Assembly (NCBI GenBank): GCA_037783545.1
Contig: JBBELK010001490.1
Span: 141,414-205,413, forward strand
Length of the DNA stretch: 64,000 bases
Direction: 5' to 3'
DNA from: Henricia sp. BOLD:AAB3569
Lineage: Eukaryota > Echinodermata > Asteroidea > Spinulosida > Echinasteridae
Positions 13,322 through 22,781 of the stretch are shown in pieces. The position numbers and the translations under genes are program-made. The notes beneath the pieces were generated by a model. It ran no database searches and was not told the origin of the DNA. It worked only from the letters and a program-made list of their open reading frames with translations. Each line of letters begins with the position of its first letter. Position 1 is the first letter of the stretch.

Positions 13322-14196
13322 GTGGCTGTCTGTACACACCTCTTTGGGGGTACTCCTGAGTTGTGCGCATGTCTTTAACGCACCGCAGTTTGGCTCGGCA
13401 ATTTGGTCAAAGTGTGGTCCAAACGTCGGCAAATTTGGAGGTCGAAAAATGTTCCGACGAACTTCAAATTTTGCATGCCCTAAACTCTCTATATTGCGCA
13501 CTTGTCATAAAAAATTGACAAACTTTCGCCGGGAAATGGCAGAGAAATTTCAAAGTTTAGAAAAAACTGGGTTGAGGCTTCCTGACTGCTCTCGCGCAAA
13601 CCGTGGCTGTCTGTACACACCTCTTTGGGGTACTCCTGAGTTGTGCGCATGCTCAGTCATTCGGACTGTCGTTAACGCACCGCAGTTTGGCTCGGCAATT
13701 TGGTCAAAGTGTGGTCCAAACGTCGGCAAATTTGGAGGTCGAAAAATGTTCCGACGAACTTCAAATTTTGCATGCCCTAAACTCTCTATATTGCGCACTT
13801 GTCATAAAAAATTGACAAACTTTCGCCGGGAAATGGCAGAGAAATTTCAAAGTTTAGAAAAAACTGGGTTGAGGCTTCCTGACTGCTCTCGCGCAAACCG
13901 TGGCTGTCTGTACACACCTCTTTGGGGTACTCCTGAGTTGTGCGCATGCTCAGTCATTCGGACTGTCGTTAACGCACCGCAGTTTGGCTCGGCAATTTGG
14001 TCAAAGTGTGGTCCAAACGTCGGCAAATTTGGAGGTCGAAAAATGTTCCGACGAACTTCAAATTTTGCATGCCCTAAACTCTCTATATTGCGCACTTGTC
14101 ATAACAAATTGACAGACTTTCGCCGGGAAATGGCAGAGAAATTTCAAAGTTTAGAAAAAACTGGGTTGAGGCTTCCTGACTGCTCTCGCGCAAACC
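13322..14196 (+). repeat. Trimer HOR copy 1 (875 bp) with a deletion monomer
   Basis: The unit is one 281-bp monomer (13,322-13,602) and two 297-bp monomers. The short one has an extra G (tttgggggtact) and lacks 17 bp between gcatg and tctttaacg (junction 13,371/13,372). The lost bases are monomer positions 50-66, which hold the CAGTC-N5-GACTG dyad. The first two monomers have gacaaac instead of gacagac. The third has cataacaaattg. Confidence 0.93.
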
Positions 14197-15071
14197 GTGG
14201 CTGTCTGTACACACCTCTTTGGGGGTACTCCTGAGTTGTGCGCATGTCTTTAACGCACCGCAGTTTGGCTCGGCAATTTGGTCAAAGTGTGGTCCAAACG
14301 TCGGCAAATTTGGAGGTCGAAAAATGTTCCGACGAACTTCAAATTTTGCATGCCCTAAACTCTCTATATTGCGCACTTGTCATAAAAAATTGACAAACTT
14401 TCGCCGGGAAATGGCAGAGAAATTTCAAAGTTTAGAAAAAACTGGGTTGAGGCTTCCTGACTGCTCTCGCGCAAACCGTGGCTGTCTGTACACACCTCTT
14501 TGGGGTACTCCTGAGTTGTGCGCATGCTCAGTCATTCGGACTGTCGTTAACGCACCGCAGTTTGGCTCGGCAATTTGGTCAAAGTGTGGTCCAAACGTCG
14601 GCAAATTTGGAGGTCGAAAAATGTTCCGACGAACTTCAAATTTTGCATGCCCTAAACTCTCTATATTGCGCACTTGTCATAAAAAATTGACAAACTTTCG
14701 CCGGGAAATGGCAGAGAAATTTCAAAGTTTAGAAAAAACTGGGTTGAGGCTTCCTGACTGCTCTCGCGCAAACCGTGGCTGTCTGTACACACCTCTTTGG
14801 GGTACTCCTGAGTTGTGCGCATGCTCAGTCATTCGGACTGTCGTTAACGCACCGCAGTTTGGCTCGGCAATTTGGTCAAAGTGTGGTCCAAACGTCGGCA
14901 AATTTGGAGGTCGAAAAATGTTCCGACGAACTTCAAATTTTGCATGCCCTAAACTCTCTATATTGCGCACTTGTCATAAAAAATTGACAGACTTTCGCCG
15001 GGAAATGGCAGAGAAATTTCAAAGTTTAGAAAAAACTGGGTTGAGGCTTCCTGACTGCTCTCGCGCAAACC
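14197..15071 (+). repeat. Trimer HOR copy 2 (875 bp)
   Basis: It has the same order as copy 1: a 281-bp deletion monomer (14,197-14,477; junction 14,246/14,247) with gacaaac, then a 297-bp monomer with gacaaac, then a 297-bp monomer. The last monomer has the common cataaaaaattg instead of cataacaaattg, a difference from copy 1. The extra G in tttgggggtact is kept with the deletion, so both changes were duplicated together. Confidence 0.93.
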
Positions 15072-15352
15072 GTGGCTGTCTGTACACACCTCTTTGGGGG
15101 TACTCCTGAGTTGTGCGCATGTCTTTAACGCACCGCAGTTTGGCTCGGCAATTTGGTCAAAGTGTGGTCCAAACGTCGGCAAATTTGGAGGTCGAAAAAT
15201 GTTCCGACGAACTTCAAATTTTGCATGCCCTAAACTCTCTATATTGCGCACTTGTCATAAAAAATTGACAAACTTTCGCCGGGAAATGGCAGAGAAATTT
15301 CAAAGTTTAGAAAAAACTGGGTTGAGGCTTCCTGACTGCTCTCGCGCAAACC
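15072..15352 (+). repeat. Third, truncated trimer copy (281-bp deletion monomer)
   Basis: The same 17-bp deletion (junction 15,121/15,122), extra G and gacaaac variant are present. The following monomer (15,353) has gacagac, so the trimer pattern stops after this one unit. Three identical deletion monomers 875 bp apart show that a single deletion event was amplified, not that it recurred. Confidence 0.92.
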
Positions 15353-17134
15353 GTGGCTGTCTGTACACACCTCTTTGGGGTACTCCTGAGTTGTGCGCAT
15401 GCTCAGTCATTCGGACTGTCGTTAACGCACCGCAGTTTGGCTCGGCAATTTGGTCAAAGTGTGGTCCAAACGTCGGCAAATTTGGAGGTCGAAAAATGTT
15501 CCGACGAACTTCAAATTTTGCATGCCCTAAACTCTCTATATTGCGCACTTGTCATAAAAAATTGACAGACTTTCGCCGGGAAATGGCAGAGAAATTTCAA
15601 AGTTTAGAAAAAAATGGGTTGAGGCTTCCTGACTGCTCTCGCGCAAACCGTGGCTGTCTGTACACACCTCTTTGGGGTACTCCTGAGTTGTGCGCATGCT
15701 CAGTCATTCGGACTGTCGTTAACGCACCGCAGTTTGGCTCGGCAATTTGGTCAAAGTGTGGTCCAAACGTCGGCAAATTTGGAGGTCGAAAAATGTTCCG
15801 ACGAACTTCAAATTTTGCATGCCCTAAACTCTCTATATTGCGCACTTGTCATAAAAAATTGACAGACTTTCGCCGGGAAATGGCAGAGAAATTTCAAAGT
15901 TTAGAAAAACTGGGTTGAGGCTTCCTGACTGCTCTCGCGCAAACCGTGGCTGTCTGTACACACCTCTTTGGGGTACTCCTGAGTTGTGCGCATGTTCAGT
16001 CATTCGGACTGTCGTTAACGCACTGCAGTTTGCTCGGCAATTTGGTCAAAGTGTGGTCCAAACGTCGGCAAATTTGGAGGTCGAAAAATGTTCCGACGAA
16101 CTTCAAATTTTGCATGCCCTAAACTCTCTATATTGCGCACTTGTCATAAACAAATTGACAGACTTTCGCCGGGAAATGGCAGAGAAATTTCAAAGTTTAG
16201 AAAAAACTGGGTTGAGGCTTCCTGACTGCTCTCGCGCAAACCGTGGCTGTCTGTACACACCTCTTTGGGGTACTCCTGAGTTGTGCGCATGCTCAGTCAT
16301 TCGGACTGTCGTTAACGCACCGCAGTTTGGCTCGGCAATTTGGTCAAAGTGTGGTCCAAACGTCGGCAAATTTGGAGGTCGAAAAATGTTCCGACGAACT
16401 TCAAATTTTGCATGCCCTAAACTCTCTATATTGCGCACTTGTCATAAAAAATTGACAGACTTTCGCCGGGAAATGGCAGAGAAATTTCAAAGTTTAGAAA
16501 AAACTGGGTTGAGGCTTCCTGACTGCTCTCGCGCAAACCGTGGCTGTCTGTACACACCTCTTTGGGGTACTCATGAGTTGTGCGCATGCTCAGTCATTCG
16601 GACTGTCGTTAACGCACCGCAGTTTGGCTCGGCAATTTGGTCAAAGTGTGGTCCAAACGTCGGCAAATTTGGAGGTCGAAAAATGTTCCGACGAACTTCA
16701 AATTTTGCATGCCCTAAACTCTCTATATTGCGCACTTGTCATAAAAAATTGACAGACTTTCGCCGGGAAATGGCAGAGAAATTTCAAAGTTTAGAAAAAA
16801 CTGGGTTGAGGCTTCCTGACTGCTCTCGCGCAAACCGTGGCTGTCTGTACACACCTCTTTGGGGTACTCCTGAGTTGTGCGCATGCTCAGTCATTCGGAC
16901 TGTCGTTAACGCACCGCAGTTTGGCTCGGCAATTTGGTCAAAGTGTGGTCCAAACGTCGGCAAATTTGGAGGTCGAAAAATGTTCCGACGAACTTCAAAT
17001 TTTGCATGCCCTAAACTCTCTATATTGCGCACTTGTCATAAAAAATTGACAGACTTTCGCCGGGAAATGGCAGAGAAATTTCAAAGTTTAGAAAAAAACT
17101 GGGTTGAGGCTTCCTGACTGCTCTCGCGCAAACC
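15353..17134 (+). repeat. Last cgcg-type monomers before the variant switch
   Basis: Six monomers carry the cgcgcaaacc form. The copy at 15,946 is divergent, with gcatgttcag, gcactgcag, a lost G in tttgctcgg and cataaacaaattg. The copy at 16,540 has actcatgag, shared with the next junction monomer at 17,135. No clear multi-monomer period is seen. Confidence 0.85.
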
Positions 17135-17430
17135 GTGGCTGTCTGTACACACCTCTTTGGGGTACTCATGAGTTGTGCGCATGCTCAGTCATTCGGACTG
17201 TCGTTAACGCACCGCAGTTTGGCTCGGCAATTTGGTCAAAGTGTGGTCCAAACGTCGGCAAATTTGGAGGTCGAAAAATGTTCGACGAACTTCAAATTTT
17301 GCATGCCCTAAACTCTCTATATTGCGCACTTGTCATAAAAAATTGACAGACTTTCGCCGGGAAATGGCAGAGAAATTTCAAAGTTTAGAAAAAACTGGGT
17401 TGAGGCTTCCTGACTGCTCTCACGCAAACC
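17135..17430 (+). other. Monomer at the cgcg-to-cacg haplotype boundary
   Basis: The base at monomer position 289 is G (ctctcgcgc) at 17,126 and A (ctctcacgc) at 17,422. Left of this point, 47 of 58 complete monomers carry G by my count. To the right, every monomer I could read carries A. The boundary monomer itself has actcatgag, like 16,540, and a lost C in atgttcgacg. The site is a CpG, so the change fits one ancestral deamination that was then spread by homogenisation. Confidence 0.9.
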
Positions 17431-18653
17431 GTGGCTGTCTGTACACACCTCTTTGGGGTACTCCTGAGTTGTGCGCATGCTCAGTCATTCGGACTGTCGT
17501 TAACGCACCGCAGTTTGGCTCGGCAATTTGGTCAAAGTGTGGTCCAAATGTCGGCATATTTGGAGGTCGAAAAATGTTCCGACGAACTTCAAATTTTGCA
17601 TGCCCTAAACTCTCTATATTGCGCACTTGTCATACAAAATTGACAGACTTTCGCCGGAAAATGGCAGAGAAATTTCAAAGTTTAGAAAAAACTGGGTTGA
17701 GGCTTCCTGACTGCTCTCACGCAAACCGTGGCTGTCTGTACACACCTCTTTGAGGTACTCCTGAGTTGTGCGCATGCTCAGTCATTCGGACTGTCGTTAA
17801 CGCACCGCAGTTTGGCTCGGCAATTTGGTCAAAGTGTGGTCCAAACGTCGGCAAATTTGGAGGTTGAAAAATGTTCCGACGAACTTCAAATTTTGCATGC
17901 CCTAAACTCTCTATATTGCGCACTTGTCATAAAAAATTGACAGACTTTCGCCGGGAAATGGCAGAGAAATTTCAAAGTTTAGAAAAAACTGGGTTGAGGC
18001 TTCCTGACTGCTCTCACGCAAACCGTGGCTGTCTGTACACACCTCTTTGGGGTACTCCTGAGTTGTGCGCATGCTCAGTCATTCGGACTGTCGTTAACGC
18101 ACCGCAGTTTGGCTCGGCAATTTGGTCAAAGTGTGGTCCAAACGTCGGCAAATTTGGAGGTCGAAAAATGTTCCGACGAACTTCAAATTTTGCATGCCCT
18201 AAACTCTCTATATTGCGCACTTGTCATACAAAAATTGACAGACTTTCGCCGGGAAATGGCAGAGAAATTTCAAAGTTTAGAAAAAACTGGGTTGAGGCTT
18301 CCTGACTGCTCTCACGCAAACCGTGGCTGTCTGTACACACCTCTTTGGGGTACTCCTGAGTTGTGCGCATGCTCAGTCATTCGGACTGTCGTTAACGCAC
18401 CGCAGTTTGGCTCGGCAATTTGGTCAAAGTGTGGTCCAAACGTCGGCAAATTTGGAGGTCGAAAAATGTTCCGACGAACTTCAAATTTTGCATGCCCTAA
18501 ACTCTCTATATTGCGCACTTGTCATACAAAAATTGACAGACTTTCGCCGGGAAATGGCAGAGAAATTTCAAAGTTTAGAAAAAACTGGGTTGAGGCTTCC
18601 TGACTGCTCTCACGCAAACCGTGGCTGTCTGTACACACCTCTTTGGGGTACTC

Positions 18654-18695
18654 CTGAGTTGTGCGCATGCTCAGTCATTCGGACTGTCGTTAACG
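18654..18695. other. Cluster of short dyads within the monomer
   Basis: Three inverted repeats lie within 42 bp: CTGAG-N11-CTCAG (18,654-18,674), CAGTC-N5-GACTG (18,672-18,686, overlapping the first) and the perfect palindrome CGTTAACG (18,688-18,695). A fourth, GTTC-CGAC-GAAC, is at 18,766-18,777. All recur in nearly every monomer. Short dyads able to form hairpins or cruciforms have been reported as enriched in centromeric satellites that lack a CENP-B box. A centromeric role here is inference only. Confidence 0.7.
18662..18673. promoter_or_regulatory. Near-match to the NRF1-type palindrome
   Basis: tgcgcatgctca differs at one position from the known NRF1 consensus YGCGCAYGCGCR (T in place of the second G). 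It lies at monomer positions 42-53 inside the dyad cluster and is repeated about 215 times. The match may be chance, and the changed base sits in the core of the right half-site, which probably weakens binding. Listed as a candidate site only. Confidence 0.25.
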
Positions 18696-18709
18696 CACCG
18701 CAGTTTGGC

Positions 18710-18753
18710 TCGGCAATTTGGTCAAAGTGTGGTCCAAACGTCGGCAAATTTGG
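18710..18753 (+). repeat. Internal subrepeat pair, 31 bp apart
   Basis: tcggcaatttgg (18,710-18,721) and tcggcaaatttgg (18,741-18,753) are the same motif except for one A. They begin 31 bp apart, close to three turns of the helix. The pair is present in nearly every monomer. It may be a remnant of a shorter ancestral repeat, or two sites for the same binding protein. Neither can be decided from sequence alone. Confidence 0.7.
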
Positions 18754-21592
18754 AGGTCGAAAAATGTTCCGACGAACTTCAAATTTTGCATGCCCTAAAC
18801 TCTCTATATTGCGCACTTGTCATAAAAAATTGACAGACTTTCGCCGGGAAATGGCAGAGAAATTTCAAAGTTTAGAAAAAACTGGGTTGAGGCTTCCTGA
18901 CTGCTCTCACGCAAACCGTGGCTGTCTGTACACACCTCTTTGAGGTACTCCTGAGTTGTGCGCATGCTCAGTCATTCGGACTGTCGTTAACGCACCGCAG
19001 TTTGGCTCGGCAATTTGGTCAAAGTGTGGTCCAAACGTCGGCAAATTTGGAGGTTGACAAATGTTCCGACGAACTTCAAATTTTGCATGCCCTAAACTCT
19101 CTATATTGCGCACTTGTCATACAAAATTGACAGACTTTCGCCGGGAAATGGCAGAGAATTTCAAAGTTTAGAAAAAACTGGGTTGAGGCTTCCTGACTGC
19201 TCTCACGCAAACCGTGGCTGTCTGTACACACCTCTTTGGGGTACTCCTGAGTTGTGCGCATGCTCAGTCATTCGGACTGTCGTTAACGCACCGCAGTTTG
19301 GCTCGGCAATTTGGTCAAAGTGTGGTCCAAACGTCGGCAAATTTGGAGGTCGAAAAATGTTCCGACGAACTTCAAATTTTGCATGCCCTAAACTCTCTAT
19401 ATTGCGCACTTGTCATAAAAAAATTGACAGACTTTCGCCGGGAAATGGCAGAGAAATTTCAAAGTTTAGAAAAAACTGGGTTGAGGCTTCCTGACTGCTC
19501 TCACGCAAACCGTGGCTGTCTGTACACACCTCTTTGGGGTACTCCTGAGTTGTGCGCATGCTCAGTCATTCGGACTGTCGTTAACGCACCGCAGTTTGGC
19601 TCGGCAATTTGGTCAAAGTGTGGTCCAAACGTCGGCAAATTTGGAGGTCGAAAAATGTTCCGACGAACTTCAAATTTTGCATGCCCTAAACTCTCTATAT
19701 TGCGCACTTGTCATAAAAAATTGACAGACTTTCGCCGGGAAATGGCAGAGAAATTTCAAAGTTTAGAAAAAACTGGGTTGAGGCTTCCTGACTGCTCTCA
19801 CGCAAACCGTGGCTGTCTGTACACACCTCTTTGGGGTACTCCTGAGTTGTGCGCATGCTCAGTCATTCGGACTGTCGTTAACGCACCGCAGTTTGGCTCG
19901 GCAATTTGGTCAAAGTGTGGTCCAAACGTCGGCAAATTTGGAGGTCGAAAAATGTTCCGACGAACTTCAAATTTTGCATGCCCTAAACTCTCTATATCGC
20001 GCACTTGTCATAAAAAATTGACAGACTTTCGCCGGGAAATGGCAGAGAAATTTCAAAGTTTAGAAAAAACTGGGTTGAGGCTTCCTGACTGCTCTCACGC
20101 AAACCGTGGCTGTCTGTACACACCTCTTTGGGGTACTCCTGAGTTGTGCGCATGCTCAGTCATTCGGACTGTCGTTAACGCACCGCAGTTTGGCTCGGCA
20201 ATTTGGTCAAAGTGTGGTCCAAACGTCGGCAAATTTGGAGGTCGAAAAATGTTCCGACGAACTTCAAATTTTGCATGCCCTAAACTCTCTATATTGCGCA
20301 CTTGTCATACAAAAATTGACAGACTTTCGCCGGGAAATGGCAGAGAAATTTCAAAGTTTAGAAAAAACTGGGTTGAGGCTTCCTGACTGCTCTCACGCAA
20401 ACCGTGGCTGTCTGTACACACCTCTTTGGGGTACTCCTGAGTTGTGCGCATGCTCAGTCATTCGGACTGTCGTTAACGCACCGCAGTTTGGCTCGGCAAT
20501 TTGGTCAAAGTGTGGTCCAAACGTCGGCAAATTTTGAGGTCGAAAAATGTTCCGACGAACTTCAAATTTTGCATGCCCTAAACTCTCTATATTGCGCACT
20601 TGTCATAAAAAATTTACAGACTTTCGCCGGGAAATGGCAGAGAAATTTCAAAGTTTAGAAAAAAACTGGGTTGAGGCTTCCTGACTGCTCTCACGCAAAC
20701 CGTGGCTGTCTGTACACACCTCTTTGGGGTACTCCTGAGTTGTGCGCATGCTCAGTCATTCGGACTGTCGTTAACGCACCGCAGTTTGGCTCGGCAATTT
20801 GGTCAAAGTGTGGTCCAAACGTCGGCAAATTTGGAGGTCGAAAAATGTTCCGACGAACTTCAAATTTTGCATGCCCTAAACTCTCTATATTGCGCACTTG
20901 TCATAAAAAAATTGACAGACTTTCGCCGGGAAATGGCAGAGAAATTTCAAAGTTTAGAAAAAACTGGGTTGAGGCTTCCTGACTGCTCTCACGCAAACCG
21001 TGGCTGTCTGTACACACCTCTTTGGGGTACTCCTGAGTTGTGCGCATGCTCAGTCATTCGGACTGTCGTTAACGCACCGCAGTTTGGCTCGGCAATTTGG
21101 TCAAAGTGTGGTCCAAACTTCGGCAAATTTGGAGGTCGGAAAATGTTCCGACGAACTTTAAATTTTGCATGCCCTAAACTCTCTATATTGCGCACTTGTC
21201 ATAAAAAATTGACAGACTTTCGCCGGGAAATGGCAGAGAAATTTCAAAGTTTAGAAAAAACTGGGTTGAGGCTTCCTGACTGCTCTCACGCAAACCGTGG
21301 CTGTCTGTACACACCTCTTTGGGGTACTCCGAGTTGTGCGCATGCTCAGTCATTCGGACTGCCGTTAACGCACCGCAGTTTGGCTCGGCAATTTGGTCAA
21401 AGTGTGGTCCAAACGTCGGCAAATTTGGAGGTCGAAAATTTTCCGACGAACTTCAAATTTTGCATGCCCTAAACTCTCTATATTGCGCACTTGTCATAAA
21501 AAATTGACAGACTTTCGCCGGGGAAATGGCAGAGAAATTTCAAAGTTTAGAAAAAACTGGGTTGAGGCTTCCTGACTGCTCTCACGCAAACC

Positions 21593-22186
21593 GTGGCTGT
21601 CTGTACATACCTCTTTGGGGTACTCCCGAGTTGTGCGTATGCTCAGTCATTCGGACTGTCGTTAACGCACCGCAGTTTGGCTCGGCAATTTGGTCAAAGT
21701 GTGGTCCAAACGTCGGAAAATTTGGAGGTCGAAAAATGTTCCGACGAACTTCAAATTTTGCATGCCCTAAACTCTCTATATTGCGCACTTGTCATAAAAA
21801 ATTGACAGACTTTCGCCGGGAAATGGCAGAGAAATTTTAAAGTTTAGAAAAAACTGGGTTGAGGCTTCCTGACTGCTCTCACGCAAACCGTGGCTGTCTG
21901 TACACACCTCTTTGGGGTACTCCTGAGTTGTGCGCATGCTCAGTCATTCGGACTGTCGTTAACGCACTGCAGTTTGGCTCGGCAATTTGGTCAAAGTGTG
22001 GTCCAAACTTCGGCAAATTTGGAGGTCGAAAAATGTTCCGACGAACTTCAAATTTTGCATGCCCTAAACTCTCTATATTGCGCACTTGTCATAAAAAATT
22101 GACAGACTTTCGCCGGGAAATGGCAGAGAAATTTCAAAGTTTAGAAAAAACTGGGTTGAGGCTTCCTGACTGCTCTCACGCAAACC
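21593..22186 (+). repeat. Dimer HOR copy 1 (594 bp)
   Basis: The first monomer has cccgag, gcgtatg and gaaattttaaag. The second (21,890) has gcactgcag and aacttcggc. The same ordered pair follows immediately. The first monomer also has private changes, acatacctc and cggaaaattt. Confidence 0.85.
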
Positions 22187-22781
22187 GTGGCTGTCTGTAC
22201 ACACCTCTTTGGGGGTACTCCCGAGTTGTGCGTATGCTCAGTCATTCGGACTGTCGTTAACGCACCGCAGTTTGGCTCGGCAATTTGGTCAAAGTGTGGT
22301 CCAAACGTCGGCAAATTTGGAGGTCGAAAAATGTTCCGACGAACTTCAAATTTTGCATGCCCTAAACTCTCTATATTGCGCACTTGTCATAAAAATTTGA
22401 CAGACTTTCGCCGGGAAATGGCAGAGAAATTTTAAAGTTTAGAAAAAACTGGGTTGAGGCTTCCTGACTGCTCTCACGCAAACCGTGGCTGTCTGTACAC
22501 ACCTCTTTGGGGTACTCCTGAGTTGTGCGCATGCTCAGTCATTCGGACTGTCGTTAACGCACTGCAGTTTGGCTCGGCAATTTGGTCAAAGTGTGGTCCA
22601 AACTTCGGCAAATTTGGAGGTCGAAAAATGTTCCGACGAACTTCAAATTTTGCATGCCCTAAACTCTCTATATTGCGCACTTGTCATAAAAAATTGACAG
22701 ACTTTCGCCGGGAAATGGCAGAGAAATTTCAAAGTTTAGAAAAAACTGGGTTGAGGCTTCCTGACTGCTCTCACGCAAACC
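22187..22781 (+). repeat. Dimer HOR copy 2 (595 bp)
   Basis: The cccgag, gcgtatg and gaaattttaaag monomer is repeated, this time with an extra G (tttgggggtact) and aaaaatttgac. It is followed by the gcactgcag/aacttcggc monomer (22,485). The pair is a recent two-monomer duplication. The aacttcggc variant appears once more, at 23,080. Confidence 0.85.

Larger units (their letters stand above)
18621..18917 (+). repeat. Representative consensus monomer (cacg type), 297 bp
   Basis: This copy matches the most common base at every position I compared, so it serves as the reference for monomer numbering (position 1 = 18,621). By hand count it has 68 C, 70 G (46.5% GC) and 16 CpG, close to the number expected by chance. 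Positions 1-120 are about 53% GC and 121-270 about 39% GC. It contains GCATGC at positions 45-50 and 168-173, and GTTAAC at 69-74. Seven-A forms of either A-run make the 298-bp monomers seen elsewhere. Confidence 0.93.
17431..21592 (+). repeat. Mixed cacg-type monomers with a weak four-monomer echo
   Basis: Fourteen monomers mix several variants: catacaaaattg (17,431 and 18,918), catacaaaaattg (18,025, 18,323 and 20,106) and tttgaggtact with aggttga (17,728 and 18,918). The last pair lie 1,190 bp, or four monomers, apart. The copies at 18,025 and 18,323 look identical, a one-monomer duplication of 298 bp. The copies at 20,999 and 21,296 are unusually divergent (caaacttcgg, aactttaaat, actccgag, gactgccg, gaaaattttccg). 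Confidence 0.82.

Noticed and set aside
18821-18860. Bacterial promoter-like TTGACA in each monomer
   Set aside because: ttgaca follows the A-run but no suitable -10 element lies downstream at 16-18 bp, and the array is eukaryotic in character.
18621-18917. CENP-B box (pattern TTCG-N4-A-N2-CGGG)
   Set aside because: The only partial fits are ttcgccgggaaatgg and the reverse strand of the ttccgacgaac region. Neither has both the A and the CGGG in place.
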